Positions 41,533 to 53,500 of a stretch of DNA of 64,000 nucleotides are shown piece after piece (position 1 is the stretch's first letter; every line of letters begins with the position of its first letter). The DNA is from Rhynchopus sp. YZ270_cl-10 (Eukaryota > Euglenozoa > Diplonemea > Diplonemida > Diplonemidae): positions 1,054,001 through 1,118,000 of the forward strand of contig OZ037852.1 of the NCBI GenBank assembly GCA_964035575.1. The letters run 5' to 3'. The position numbers and the translations under genes are program-made. The notes under the pieces are model-generated. The model ran no database searches. It was given only the letters and a program-made list of their open reading frames with translations, and was not told the origin of the DNA.

Positions 41533-42651
41533 ATGGCGATGAGAATAAGAATGAAGGAAGCACTGAGAATACCGTGCTTTGCTAACCCGAAAGGTCTGGC
41601 GTTGCTGCGGGGTGCACTGGATAAGCAAGGGGCCGCGCTCAAGAGTGCGACGCAGAAACTGTATGATGAGCTGCACGCAGAACGGACGGCGCCGACGGAA
41701 TTATCGTACCGCGACATCCGAGTGACAGGACATATCCACAATGCCCCAAGGCCTGCACACGGTCTGGAAGCAATGCCACCAACGCTCCTTTCGGACTGCC
41801 GTGCGAGGATTAGGCAGCAGATGAAAGAGGTAGATCACGCCACGGAGACGGCGCTGATGAAGGAGTTAGGTCGTCTTAATAGTGTGCACACAAGATACAA
41901 AAGCTTCATGAAAGCGGTGTTGCACACACAAACGCTTCTGCGCATCCCTGAGACCAGGAGACACTCGCTGTACGACGTTGTGCTGTACACAGACTTCGCG
42001 CATGCGGGGGTGGGCTACATCATCCAGCCTTATGGATCTGACCACTCCATCCACTGCAACAGCTTGGAGTGCATTGGAAGTATCAGCAACAAGGCTACAT
42101 CCATTAGCAGAACAAAGAGAAGTGGGAACCTCGAGTACGAAAACCTTGCCGTCACAGGCGAGCTTGTAGCCGCGCGCGTCGCCCTGCAGAATTATCGGGG
42201 AATGCTGGACCGGGCGGGGATGCCTGTTACTGACAAAGCGCAGAGGGTTCTTCTGGTCACCGACGCTTCCGTTGTCACAGACTGCGTCGCAAAGTTGAAT
42301 ACAGATGGTGTAAAAGTTGCCATGAAGTCCACCGACTTTGCGAAAGAATTCAAAGAGTTCACCTCTACCGTGAAAAATTCAAATCCCACGTTGTTGCAGG
42401 TAGACGCTTTGTACGTCCCTGGTCTTCTGCAACCTGCGGACGCAACCTCTGTCGACAAAACCAGAAACTGCACGAAAAAAGACCCCATTTCGCTGGGCGT
42501 GCGTGTGCCCCCTGAAGGAGGCGGGTTTCGCATCGACCCCGTACTCGAGATGTTTCAAATAGATGAGGACGGCACCCTGCAAATGAAAGTGTTTCCAGAA
42601 AGACAAAAAAGAATTAAGGATGGTTCTGACCTGATGGGAAGATTCTTGTAA
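41533..42651 (+). CDS. RNase H-like protein of retroelement origin
   Basis: 372 residues, one intact frame. The middle reads as an RNase H fold of the retrotransposon kind: LYTDFAHAGVGYII (first Asp), GELVAARVALQNY (Glu helix), VLLVTDASVVTDCVAKL (second Asp), DALYVPGLLQPADATS (the PGxxNPAD-like end). The N-terminal 130 residues could be the tail of a reverse transcriptase; no polymerase palm is present. The last 60 residues are unrecognised. A CCCCCTCAG acceptor 17 bases before the ATG, an open frame and the same strand as the host genes make a surviving, possibly domesticated gene conceivable; a young fragment of a larger element is the alternative. Confidence 0.6.
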   Translation: MAMRIRMKEALRIPCFANPKGLALLRGALDKQGAALKSATQKLYDELHAERTAPTELSYRDIRVTGHIHNAPRPAHGLEAMPPTLLSDCRARIRQQMKEVDHATETALMKELGRLNSVHTRYKSFMKAVLHTQTLLRIPETRRHSLYDVVLYTDFAHAGVGYIIQPYGSDHSIHCNSLECIGSISNKATSISRTKRSGNLEYENLAVTGELVAARVALQNYRGMLDRAGMPVTDKAQRVLLVTDASVVTDCVAKLNTDGVKVAMKSTDFAKEFKEFTSTVKNSNPTLLQVDALYVPGLLQPADATSVDKTRNCTKKDPISLGVRVPPEGGGFRIDPVLEMFQIDEDGTLQMKVFPERQKRIKDGSDLMGRFL

Positions 42652-43241
42652 ACAATGCGAGGGGGAATGAAAGGGGGAGGGGGCGCTAATTTTGCGGCAA
42701 AAGTTGGCCTTGGGGGGTGGTAGTGGGGGGGTTGTTACTTACCTTATCCTAACGGATTGCTGCCCCCTGTGTGCCTCGTGCATACACAGACAATCATTTT
42801 ACCAATTTTCTTTTCAGGTGGCCAAGTATGTTGAGGCTGAGGCCCATGTTACTTCGTGTCCCCCCCCCACGGTATTTCGTGGCTTTCGGTGCAAAAGAAA
42901 AAAGAAGGGGGAGAAGAAAAAAGATGTAAAAAAAAAAAAAAATGTACATGATGGTAGAAATATCCACAAGATAGTTATTGGATGTGAACTACCAATTATG
43001 TTTCCCCCCCCCCCGTTTGGTTCATTTGCTCTCGATACCCGATTCCAGACCGTACATTGCTCCGTTCCCCTAAAAAGGAATGGTAAAAAAGTTTTCAAAA
43101 AACAATGTCACAAATCGTCCCTCTCCGCTCGTCTCTTGACTCTCCATACAAGAATTTGTACTTACTCTTTTAAACCCAGAAAAACCCCCCTTATATTTTA
43201 CACAAAAGAGGCTCTTTTCGTTGTGTTATTTAAATTAAAAG
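42652..43241. other. Intergenic
   Basis: A-, G- and T-runs; pyrimidine stretches at 43110-43190 probably serve the next gene. Confidence 0.5.
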
Positions 43242-46200
43242 ATGTCTGTGGATGAGATTATAGGGAAGAAGATTGGGGGGCTGCAGTCGGGTTCGCAGCA
43301 ACAGATTGAAGGGCTTGTTGGTATATTCAAGGCGCGCAAGACGTCGCACACGAAGGAGTTGGAGCACGAGCTCGCACGGTACCAAAAAACAATGCTCAGG
43401 GAGGGCGTGTACTCGAAGCAGGAGGTGGAAACACTTCTCTCCTCCTTCTTCACAGCAATGCAGAGCACCATCCAGAAGGAGCTCCGGTCGCAAACGAACG
43501 TAAGCACAGAATTCCTCGTCCAACTCTTCGCATGTGCAAACGCGAAGTCCCTCTCGCTTGATCCACCAAGGGTATGCTTTTGAAAGACAGGTGGTAAGGT
43601 GCTACACTATTCCAACAATTTGTCAAAGAAAGAAAAAAGAAAAATGAATAATCTGACTCCCCAGCGTTGGCGTGGGGCATGAGAGTCGCATGGGTACCCA
43701 GATTGGGTACCCAGTGTAATTTTGTTGGTATCCAGCTTTCTTTCTGACCACTGAGCAAGAGGGGGGGAGTAGGGCATATCAGATGTAAACCACGAAATGG
43801 ATGTACTGCAGAGCTGCATGGTTGAGGGGTCCACCTGGTGCACCCGGTCATTGTACCAAGGTACACTGTTCACGGGAGGGCTTTTGTATTTCAAGTCGAT
43901 TTGTTTTTTTGAATAATCAAGCATTGCCAAATAGAAATGGAAAACGACAGATGGTGCCCGCTTTAGCGGATTTGGGTTGCTAATCATGCACCTCACTCAC
44001 ATTAATCAGTGAATAAACGCAAATATTTTGCGGTGCGATAAACGAAACCGTTGTTTTCTTGTCTTTCATTTATGCTTTATGCTTCACTGTCATATCCTGA
44101 AACACGTCTCGCTCCTCACACAGATACAAGGCGCGCTTTCCGCGGCGACCCCAGCCTTCCTGCAAAAGGCAGACATTTTGAAACCCGCTAATAAACTGGC
44201 CTCTCTAGAATCAGCCACCTCCGGCGACGCAAAAATAAACGAGCAACTGAAGGATGTCGGTATGCGCGCTATGATAATAGCTAGCCTATTTATTAAATAA
44301 AAATCAGATAGCCTGATTTTACGCGTGGTGGTGTTTTTTTCACGAGTGATTATACTGCACGAGCGCATAAAAATCAAAAATAATGAACACCTCGTCGTCT
44401 TTTGTTTAGTTGGTACGCTACCCACGTCAAATACGCACTATCAGTCAAGGTTTCTTTATTTTCCTTGTTACGGTTTTCTCGTTTTGACACCCAAGTACAA
44501 AAAAGCTTCCTTTTTTTTTTTTTTTTTTTTTTTTTTTCTTCTTCTTATTCCACCCAAAAAGTGTGTCAAAAGAAGAAAAACCGTTTGCCTGAAGTACAGA
44601 AATGAGGTGAGTGCACAAGGGGGGAAAGGGGAGACGAAACGAAATACTCTGTAGTCTTCATCATTTCCGTTCACAAAAAATTGTTATATAAAAATAATGA
44701 ACACCTCGTCGTCTTTTGTTTAGTTGGTACGCTACCCACGTCAAATACGCCCAGGACCCTCAGGGACGCGAAGCGCTGTATTAAACGAATCTGCTAGACT
44801 AAATCAATCGGGCAGTCAGCTCGAGTTCCCCGCGTATACTTATCTGCTTTCTGGAGGTGCGTAGGCACGAAATCGCAATGTACATGGATGTTGGCCTCGC
44901 GAGCGGTATCAAAAAGGTTGCACAAAATTTTGTTAGCTGCGAAATTAGAGGAGTGACCTCGGTTAATGGAAAAAACGGCGGGGAGGTTGTCTACCATCAA
45001 ACGAAGTTTTATCCCTTGTACAAAACGTGCTGCAAGTCGCACTGCGTTCCTTGCCGCAAGCAGTTCCTTCAGGTAAATGTGTGTGTTCACGTCACACAAA
45101 CCCTGCGCAATCCTGTCCGGTGTCCCATCCAGCACTGCTGCCCACTCAGAAGAAGACGCATCCGACCAAGCCTTTTCCCAACGCACGGGGAGGGGCATCA
45201 CCCACGCATTTGCCTTCATAATGTCTAGTCTCAATCGAATCTCGCAAAGGACTGAGGGGGGAACGGTCCAGGTCTTGTCCCATTCAGCTATGTCGGTGTG
45301 AGTCCGCGTCGCCAAAGATTGCACAAAAGTCAAAGATGCACTCAGAAAACACAACATCTTTCTGGTCGTGTAGCCGTGCCACACGAGTGACCCGAAAACG
45401 GTGTAGAACGAACGTGGAGTGCATGTATGTACGTTCAGGATGGTGAGCAGCTCGTCCTTCTCCAGCACCTTCCTGATCCACTTTGGTTCGGACCGGAAAG
45501 AGTGCGTCGATAAATTGAACTGTATTCCTAGCACGCAGAAGTCCTGCAGCGGGACGCCGTAATCGACGTCGTTCACGTTGAGTTCTGCGTTTACGGATTT
45601 ACATCTGGTGAGGAAACGCTGGAACGCTGATTTCGCCTCCACCTCTGAGTCCGCTGTCACGATAAAATTGTCGATCCAACAGACACCTTCGTCCTTAGGG
45701 AGAAGAACCATGGCTGCTCGGTGGGCGATCGCTGGGGCATAAGACCAACCCATGGCCATGCACAGTCAGGTGGTGGTGATGAACTGACCTCTGCTCCCCG
45801 CCACGTTGACTCCGAAAAAGGTGTGCAGATCCGGCGAGATCAGAAACTGGTAAAACCAGCTGGTTGCATCCGCTAGCACCACGTAATTTGCATGTGCGAC
45901 GCGGTCGATGATCGTAGTGATGTGGTCCAAATGCATCTGCGGTGGTGGGTTCATGATGCGGTTCAGCTTCCTTCCGTCTACCACAAAACGCTGACCTCCG
46001 CTCTTCTTTGGTACTACGAACGCTTTCAGCACCACCTTTGGACGAAAATCAACCCTGTGCAGCACTCCAAAACCTTCCAGCGCCTGCAGATGATGCAGAA
46101 GGTGTCGGGAGGTACCCCTGTTCAGCGAAGACACCACAAAACCTCTGTGCTCCTCCTTCACGTATGATAAAAACACTGCTTTGTCTGTGATGATCTGTAG

Positions 46201-49200
46201 GAGGGGTGAAACCAAATTTTCCGTGTCGAGGCAGGTTAGGGCTTCCAGATTTAGACGGTTCTTTGATATGTTTGCGATATAGTCATGCTCGTCGGGAGGT
46301 TTCTGACGCTTCTCTACTGGCGGGCGCGCGTACGAACGGTTCTCCCTCTGAGTAGCGACCTGTGCGTCGTATAAACAAAGGATTCCCGGACCAGGGTCCT
46401 TGGTGTTGTCGCATCCAATCAGCTCGTTTACATCGAACGGTAAGTCTCTTTTTCCTTCGGGGTCGTAAACAGCAGGCTCCACAAAAACAGGGTTTGGTCC
46501 GAAATGTTTCGCGGGGAAAAAAGGTTGGTTTAGCACTCCGTAACTCCCTCCCACAGACTTCCGGACAGCACTCTCGTCTCCTGAACTGACTTGAAGTCTG
46601 GGGTCGAAAAATATCTCACTGCCGAGTCCACTGATGCATGTCGGGTGAGAAGGATGATGTCTTCTATCGGCGTCTGCTTCTCGAGGAGGTGCTGTGCTGC
46701 GCCTCTGCGTAGGGAGTGAGAGGTTAACTCCGGAAATACCTTCCGCATGGTTCTTGTGAGGAGTGGGGCATTGAAAGTCTCGGGGAAGATGAGAATGGAC
46801 TTGCTCCGCCTTAGTCCCCGAAGTCGGAGTCGCAAACAACGTGCTTGAGCCGGTGGCAGGGACAGACCCGTGTATCTTCCCAATTTGAAAGGGTCTGCTT
46901 TCGTCTCGCACCAGTGTACTGTCCAAACGTTCTGAGCAGCTTCTGTAACCTCCGCCGTCTTCAGGCGCAAAACGTCTGAGGCCCTCGCAGCGCCCACCCA
47001 ACACATCCAGATCGCAAGCTTCAGGAGGGGAGACTCTGTCCTTCGTGTCACCTCGCGTACCATGTCGATGGTGGCCGGAAACGCTCTTCGGCTGGAGTGC
47101 ATCGCGCCCCCTCGTCGCAGTGCCCTCCTGAAGTCCCGTAACCTGGTCGACTCCTCCATGGACACTCCTGCCAACCTTTCCAGAGCTGAAATCAGGCTGA
47201 ATGAGTAGGTCAGCGCTGAAGACCTCGCCAGCGCGTCGATCGTCAAGAGTCGTTGGAGCCACAGGATGATGGCATCGTCCCACCGCATCCTTCCGCCCAC
47301 CTGTGTTTCCCAGTTGTCCTTGAACCTCATGAAACGCCTCAAAACGCTCTCCAGGGACTTCCAAGAGGAGGGGGCCAGGGCACTTCGCAGCGTCTTCGTT
47401 GCTTCTTTCTCTATCCAAATTCTTTCGTTCGTTGTAAGGGGGGGTTCGATCTTTGGGGGACGACCGCGGGTTGAAGTTGTGGGTGTTGGTGAGAGGGAGA
47501 GGAGGTTGAGGTAGGGAGTCGGCTGCAGTAGCGGTCACTTTCGCTGCTGAGCGCGTGCATGTCCATCCTTTCCCGACTGCCTGTCGTAGTCCCGAGGCCT
47601 GTCGTAGTCCCGAGACCTGTCGCTGTTCCGGTTGTTGTCGGTGAAGATCGACTTGTTCCTGCTGAAGTTTCCCTCCGACCGATTTCTTGCTTTCTTTGCG
47701 TCTTCACCCTTGCGCGTCTGGTCTGCCATCAGACGCTGCTGGACGACGCTGGTGAAGCCTGCTGCGGTGTATGAGCGAGCGGCCGTGATGTAGGCACGCT
47801 TAGGGTCGTGCCCAAATTGTCCCAGAATTGTGTGACCGGTGAGGTCGATGACGGCGTTGTGAAGAAAAAGAAGGCAAGCGTCATCCGGGGTCTTGTCGGG
47901 CAGGCCTTCCATGTAGCGAGTGAGGGTAGCCATCTTACCCTCGATTTCAAACTCGTGGTTGACCGCCCCGTTTATATTCTGGGGTAAGTGATGGATTCTG
48001 AATGCGATTCGGCATGCATTCAGGATCAGGGTTCGCATGGCTGGTATATCCAAATCCTTCCATGTTGCCACGCATAAGGGGGAGAAGTCCGTGGGGAGTT
48101 TGACGTCAATGTGACGTCTCATGGTCTTCATCTCCGCCTTTACCTCCTTTAACTCTGTCGCCATGTCCTTGAACTCCTTGAGCAGATGTGAGATGAATGG
48201 GCGCACTTCTGACGGGATCGAGTCAAGCGAGGGGAGTACGCTGTCGGTCGCTGGAACCTGGTCTGTCTTTGAGCCGCTTGCGGAAACGCCGCCATCGTCG
48301 TCATCATCGTCCATCTCGGCGCACTCATTTACTCTCTGAAAAGCGCAGGGGGGGCAGCGCCATAACGACTCCTTATCGGCAGCAGTGATGAACGCAGTTG
48401 CAATCACGGAGGGGAGCATGGTCCGCAGGCAGGTTGGTGATGATGCGTAGCCGCACTTCCCGCAATAAAACTTGGAGTGATTCTGATCACATCGGTCGGC
48501 GAAAACGCAGCGTGAGTTCTGTTCGGGGGGGATTAAGGGGAATGTGGAGGAGTGGAAAGTGGAGGGGATGACATCCCAGTTCACTGCGTCGGGACCCGGG
48601 AAGGCAGTCATGTCCGTTATTTTTTTTTTTTTTTTTTTAAATTCCTTCTTTGAACGGGGCTGTTTCTTCTTTGAGGTCGGCTGTTTTTCTTTTGTTCTTT
48701 AAATTCCTTTTTTGAACGGGTCTGTTTCTTCTTTGAGGTCGGCTGATTATTCTTTGTTCTTTAAATTCCTCTTCTTGAACGGGGCTGTTTCTTCTCTGAG
48801 GTCGACTGTTATTTTTTGTTCTTTAAATTCCTTCTTTTGAACGGGGCTGTTTCTTCTTTGAGGTCGGCTGTTATTTTTCTTTTGTTCTTTAAATTCCTTT
48901 TTTGAACGGGGCTGTTTCGTCTCTGAGGTCGGCTGTTATTTTTTGTTCTTTAAACTCTCTTTTGAACGAGGCTCTGCAAAACTACTCTTCTTGTTATTCT
49001 TCTTTGTGTACGTCTTGCGGTTATTTCCTTTGTGCTTCTTGTTGGTGCAGGTTGTCCGGCCGAGCTCCTTATTCAGCTTGTGGATTGTTCGATTGTTTGA
49101 TTGCAGGGGTGGGCGGGCACCCTGGGGTTTTTTCCATTTTTTTGGATCGGGCACCCAGGTTTTTTCTAAGGATTTTTACAGGCAATTTTTGGATTTTTCT

Positions 49201-50122
49201 GAGAACACGCTGCCCCCCTGCCGAAATATGTTCTCGGTTTTCCCTTTTCGGGGGGGTTTTTTTTTGGCCTTTTTCGGGTTTTCCGAGCTTTTACCCTCAC
49301 TGTCACGGGGTCATTTTGAAAAAATGGGCAAGTTCTTGGCTGATACACGTTTTGGTCATTACCACCAGCGAGTTGCTTAGCGGGGTTAAATTGAACTATG
49401 ATTCTGGACCCACTGTAACGTGAACCGCCCTCGAAATTCAAGAAGGGGTCCTAAACCCGGGCGCGCTACGCGCTACGTGCACCCCGAATGTTCGGGAGGA
49501 ATATAAAACGGCGCCGCAGGCGGAAAAAAAATAGGGTACAGTATAAAAAATGCAGCTTTACACCACAAAGCCACTCAGCGAATCCTTTTTTGCAGAGCAA
49601 AAAAGGGAAAATGGCGCCGCAGGCAAATTTTTTTATAAGGTGCAGCCCTGGGCGGCGCGGAATTATTTTCTTTTTCGTTCCTCAGTGCCGTCAGGGCCTG
49701 CCCAAGTGCGCCAACGCAATGCACTTTGCTACCACCGTGGTAGCGAGCACTTGCAGCACTGCAAGAAGCAAGGTTCCCTCGACGTTTGCAGTCACACGCA
49801 CCATACTGTATTATTATTTATTCTGTTGTGCGGGAGGTGAAAGGGACGAGACCGAAGGAAGCGGGGTGGAGACTTTTTTTGTTCATTATGGCTTGGTACC
49901 GCACTCCCCGGGCAGAGTGCGAGTTATTCTCAGCCACACGGGGCCCTGCCCGACCCCCCAGACTTTTTCCCCTAAGAAAAACCCTTAGAAAAATAAATTT
50001 TCCCCGTATAAAATCCTTAGAAAAAATAATTTTCCCCCCGTGTAAAATCCTTAGAAAAAATAAAATCAAATCAAAATCGGGCCCCGGGCACCCACTTTAG
50101 GCCCAGGCCTGGTTTGATTGTT

Positions 50123-50166
<44 letters not shown>

Positions 50167-51583
50167 CTTATTCCACCCAAAAAGTGTGTCAAAAGAAGAA
50201 AAACCGTTTGCCTGAAGTACAGAAATGAGGTGAGTGCACAAGGGGGGAAAGGGGAGACGAAACGAAATACTCTGTAGTCTTCATCATTTCCGTTCACAAA
50301 AAATTGTTATATAAAACAAAAATCGCGGAAAAGTGCGAATCACCCCCCTTCAGCCACACCAAAAAACTCTCCTTTAACCTCTTGTCAACGTCTTTAATAT
50401 TACACACACATTGCTTATTGCATGACTTTCCTTTTCTCTGTTGTGCATTCATGATACGCCCCAAGGTCTATTCTATACCTATCGAACCCTAAAGAAGGGA
50501 TCTTGTGATCAAAGGTGACTAAGCAACGAGAGGCTTAGGTTCATCTTATAAACTTTTCTTCTTTCAACTCCAGGGTGATATGATCTCCTGGACCGGAAAA
50601 AAGTCCAATTCTTTTTTAAAAAAAATCCAAAAGCACCAAACTTTTCCCCAACATTTTTATGGATACGGTAAATGATAAACAACCGCTGCCTCATAGGTTC
50701 TATACCAATACCAAACAGGGTCATCAAAAAGCCCTTACCCCCCTTTACCCCCCTCTTCCCCTGCACAGAACGCGAGAACGCACACCACAACGACAAAGTT
50801 GCCCGCATCACCAACCAGTTCCAGCAGATGATGCTCTCGAAGGCTGAGGTAGGTGCGCAGCTGTCCTCAGCCCGCGCCGAAATTGGCGAGCTTAGGGAGA
50901 AGTACGGCTCTGCCAAGCCAGAGGAGGTATACCCCACACACTATCTGCTTTGTGTTGTTTGGAGGAAGGGGGAAAACTCGCTATAAATGTGAACAAAAAA
51001 AAACCCCCCCTTTTATATCAAACCGTGGCAATTCGAGTGGAAATTGATGTACCTTTTGCTGAGGCGTTTTGCACTTTCAACTTTCATTTTATTTAGGCAA
51101 CTCAGCAGGGACAACATCGTTTTCTTGGACCAACTTTTTCTTTAGCTGTACAGCTGATACTGTACGATAATGATTGCGATCAAGGTGACTTAGACACAGT
51201 CAGGGCTTCGGTTCATTTTATGAACTTTTCTTTTATTTCTTCGATTTGCTCTCTTTTAAGGTGTGAAGAACAAAAATGGCTGCTATCTAATAGTCTAAAA
51301 TCAAACAAAATATTCTTTATTTCATGTGTCTGAAGGTTGTCAAATCAACTATATTTTTTTCATTCTTTTGCAGGTTGCTGCTCTGCAGAAGCAGATCGCA
51401 CAGTTGCGTGTGGAGAACGAGGCTGCGAAGCGTGCTCTCACAGCGCGACTCAACGAGTCACCACAGTTTGTGAACCTAAAGAAAATGATTGCGAAGAAGA
51501 ACGACGACCTGCAGCAGCTCCGTGACCGTCTTCGCCAGCACGAATTAGTGTACGCAGATGACGAGGACGATCCAGACTTCTAA
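43242..51583 (+). CDS. LZTFL1: LZTFL1 (BBS17) homologue, four exons
   Basis: Regulator of BBSome-dependent ciliary traffic. Exons 43242-43571, 44124-44259, 50769-50926 and 51374-51583 (phases 0, 1, 0; GTATG-type donors, CAG acceptors) give 277 residues (human about 299). The N-terminal helical part matches LZTFL1 in TIQKELRSQTNVSTEFLVQL FACA-type spacing. The middle has KPANKLASLES, then coiled coil from KVARITNQFQQMMLSKAEVG through VAALQKQIAQLRVENEAAK. The C-terminal FVNLKKMIAKKNDDLQQLRD segment matches the human YRNMKEILTKKNDQIKDLR end, followed by an acidic tail. Intron 2 is 6.5 kb and contains an antisense retrotransposon. Presence of this gene implies a flagellum with intraflagellar transport. 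Confidence 0.85.
43779..43905. repeat. GTACCAAGGTACACTGTT module
   Basis: In LZTFL1 intron 1. Shares CAGATGTAAACC, ACGAAATGGAT and GTACCAAGGTACACTGTTCA with 15104-15220; the last part recurs near 54917-54950. Confidence 0.75.
44376..44436 (-). repeat. Split direct repeat B2
   Basis: 61 bp (AAAAATAATGAACACCTCGT onward), identical by eye to 44690-44750. Confidence 0.9.
44542..44693 (-). repeat. Split direct repeat A2
   Basis: About 152 bp, identical by eye to 50165-50316, starting TTCTTATTCCACCC on the + strand. Confidence 0.9.
44690..44750 (-). repeat. Split direct repeat B1
   Basis: 61 bp; overlaps A2 by four A residues. Confidence 0.9.
48639..48974 (-). repeat. Minisatellite in retrotransposon leader
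   Basis: Six diverged tandem copies of a unit of about 60 bp: TTGTTCTTTAAATTCCTT, GAACGGGGCTGTTTCTTC, TTTGAGGTCGGCTG on the + strand. It lies immediately upstream of the gag-like region in element orientation. Confidence 0.88.
49104..50111. mobile_element. 1-kb hAT-like element nested in the retrotransposon leader
   Basis: CAGGGGTGGGC at the left and GCCCAGGCCTG at the right are imperfect inverted ends, with GGGCACCC motifs inside both. GTTTGATTG is duplicated at 49095-49103 and 50112-50120. No transposase. It is therefore younger than the retrotransposon. Confidence 0.72.
50165..50316 (-). repeat. Split direct repeat A1
   Basis: Outer 5' end of the retrotransposon on the minus strand; a long T tract (50127-50166) borders it on the inner side. 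Confidence 0.9.
50515..50560 (+). repeat. GTGACTAAG module, copy 5
   Basis: In LZTFL1 intron 2, about 200 bp before exon 3; one inserted A relative to the consensus. Confidence 0.85.
51056..51306 (+). repeat. Composite of intron repeat modules
   Basis: LZTFL1 intron 3 is almost wholly built of decayed modules: GAGGCGTTTTGCACTTTCAA (51060), CAGCTGATACTGTACGATAA (51147), GTGACTTAGACACAG (51185) and a TTTAAGGTGTGAAGAACAAA version of the TAAGGATCC module (51253). Confidence 0.7.
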
Positions 51584-53500
51584 ACGTAAAAAAAAAAATG
51601 CGAAATATTGGTTCTGGGTGGGGACTCAGAACCTTCTTTCCCTCCCTTTTTTCCCTGTGTTTTTCCACCCTCACAGGCACTGCGTGGGTTTAACAAATAT
51701 GTACACTGCCCGCATATTAACAACTCTGTCCATAGGTTGATAGGCGAAGGGGGAGGGGGGTTTTACCAATAAAAAAGGGGGGAGGGAAGCACCATGAATT
51801 TGGTTGTTCAATAATTAATAACGTAAAGTTTGTTTATTTTTTTTGATAGGGTGACCATTCGGTGTCAGTTTCCCCCCCCCCAAAAATAACAAAATAAAAA
51901 GTGGAGATTAAAAAAGAAAGTGGAGATTGCACAACCGAGGCAATTACACTACTCCAACAATTTTTCAAATAAAATAAGATAAATTGCGAAAAAAAAGACC
52001 CCAGCTCTTTCTGAAGGGCCCTCATGAGAGAAGACCTTTTAAGATGTCTGTGTGTATGTCTGTGAGTGTCTGCACTGCGCAGGGAAAAAGCATTCATCTT
52101 ACAAGGATTTCTTTGTTTCTCTCTTTTTTTTTATATAATTTCTAACCTTGGCATGCACACCGTGTTGACCAAACAACCAGGGCTTATTCCAGGTACTTTT
52201 TTTTTTTTTTGGGGGGGGGGGGGGGGGGCAAAACCCAGGCAGGCCTTTTTCTTAAGCTCGTCCCCGTCACCGATTTTGGGGGAAAAGCTTTTTTTTTCTC
52301 TTTTTTCTGTACCGAACTCCAAAAAAGAGGGGGAGAAAAGCCCTGTAGGGTAGGACTGTACCTTCAAAGATTTAGGAATCCTGGAAATAGTTCTGGCAAC
52401 AACATTAAAAAATAAAAGAAATTGACAGTGGAAGCTTAGGTGGCAACTACACTATTTCAACAATTTTTTTCAAAAAAAAACTAAAATACTACACAGGGAG
52501 CAATACAAAAAAATATCGGAAGAAAAGAGAAAGTGTTTGTGGAAAGGAGTGTTTTTAGAAGGCAACTGAGTAGGTGGGAACTCTGCTCGCTATTTTGCGG
52601 CAGTCGAGGAGGATAGAGCATTTGTATCTCCGCCCTCTACTTCTACTCGCGCTTTTCGTCGGTTATTAGTTTCCTGTTATCTTACGTCTTACGCCTTCTC
52701 TTCCCGCTTCCTCCTTTCCACAGGAGAATGCATTACCCCCCTTCTCTCTGACACTTTCTTGTCTTTCTTTCTTAACATTTTTAACCCCCCCATGGCCATT
52801 GCTTTCTTTTAACACACCCCTCAAATAACCCCCCTTTTTTGACGTTCAACGAAAAAAAAAAAAGTTTACCCTGGACTGGTGTGATTCAAGGGGTACGGGG
52901 AACCCACGGAAGAACCACGGAGGAACCTCGGAGAACTGCTACTGGGGGGGAGCTATTAAAGTATACGTATACTTTATTCGGCGGGAATTACTGTTTAAAT
53001 GGCCAAAAAACGAAAAAGGAAAAAAAAAAAAAAATCACTGTTATTTCGGGGTTTCTTAGTGGCCGAAACCTCGCGAAAACACCACCATTGACATTTTTGG
53101 GCCAATCCCAGCCAGTGGTGGGGTCAATGTGGAAAAATGAACAATTTTTTGGTGACTTAAATTTTCACAAATCTGAACCCCATCAGTACCAATCGTGTAA
53201 AAACTGACACACGCGTTTTAGGTCAAAAATGCACGTTTCTCAGCTCAAAGTGAGCCCATCACAGCACGCACAGAATCCGGACCACCGAAATCAAAAAAAA
53301 AATTTTTCGATTTTTTGTGCAAAAATTGGTGGAAATTTTTTTTAGTAAGAAAAATGTACACAAAAACCGTATACTTTATTTCACAGATTTCCACGCTCAA
53401 AATGGGTTTCCGCGCCGTATACTTTATTACCCCCGTATACTTTATTAGCACCGTATACTTTAATAGCCCCCCCCCCAGTAGGGGGTATACTTTTTTTTTT
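51584..53500. other. Intergenic, repeat-rich
   Basis: No gene. Decayed copies of the CACAACCGAGGCAA repeat near 51915-51980 and 52430-52487, a G run at 52211-52229, pyrimidine-rich 52660-52830, and several GTATACTTTATT motifs at 52957-53465. Confidence 0.5.

Larger units (their letters stand above)
44376..50316 (-). mobile_element. Tyrosine-recombinase retrotransposon (VIPER/Ngaro-like)
   Basis: Fossil or recent copy lying antisense in LZTFL1 intron 2. Read on the minus strand: leader repeat A1 (50316-50165), tandem leader repeats, gag-like region (about 48.61-47.54 kb, with a Cys-rich CDQNHSKFYCGKCGY finger), tyrosine recombinase (about 47.3-46.5 kb: RASDVLRL, HSLRRGAAQHL, RHASVDSAVRYF), reverse transcriptase with RNase H (about 46.4-44.8 kb), then repeats B1 (44750-44690), A2 (44693-44542) and B2 (44436-44376). 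A1-ORFs-B1-A2-B2 split direct repeats are the hallmark of Ngaro/PAT-type elements; the gag-recombinase-RT order is the one I recall for kinetoplastid VIPER. A1/A2 and B1/B2 show no difference by eye, so insertion is recent. It looks nearly whole, with perhaps one or two breaks, plus a nested DNA element in the leader. Confidence 0.88.

Noticed and set aside
48639-48974. CRISPR-like array
   Set aside because: Units are tandem with no unique spacers, in a eukaryotic retrotransposon leader.
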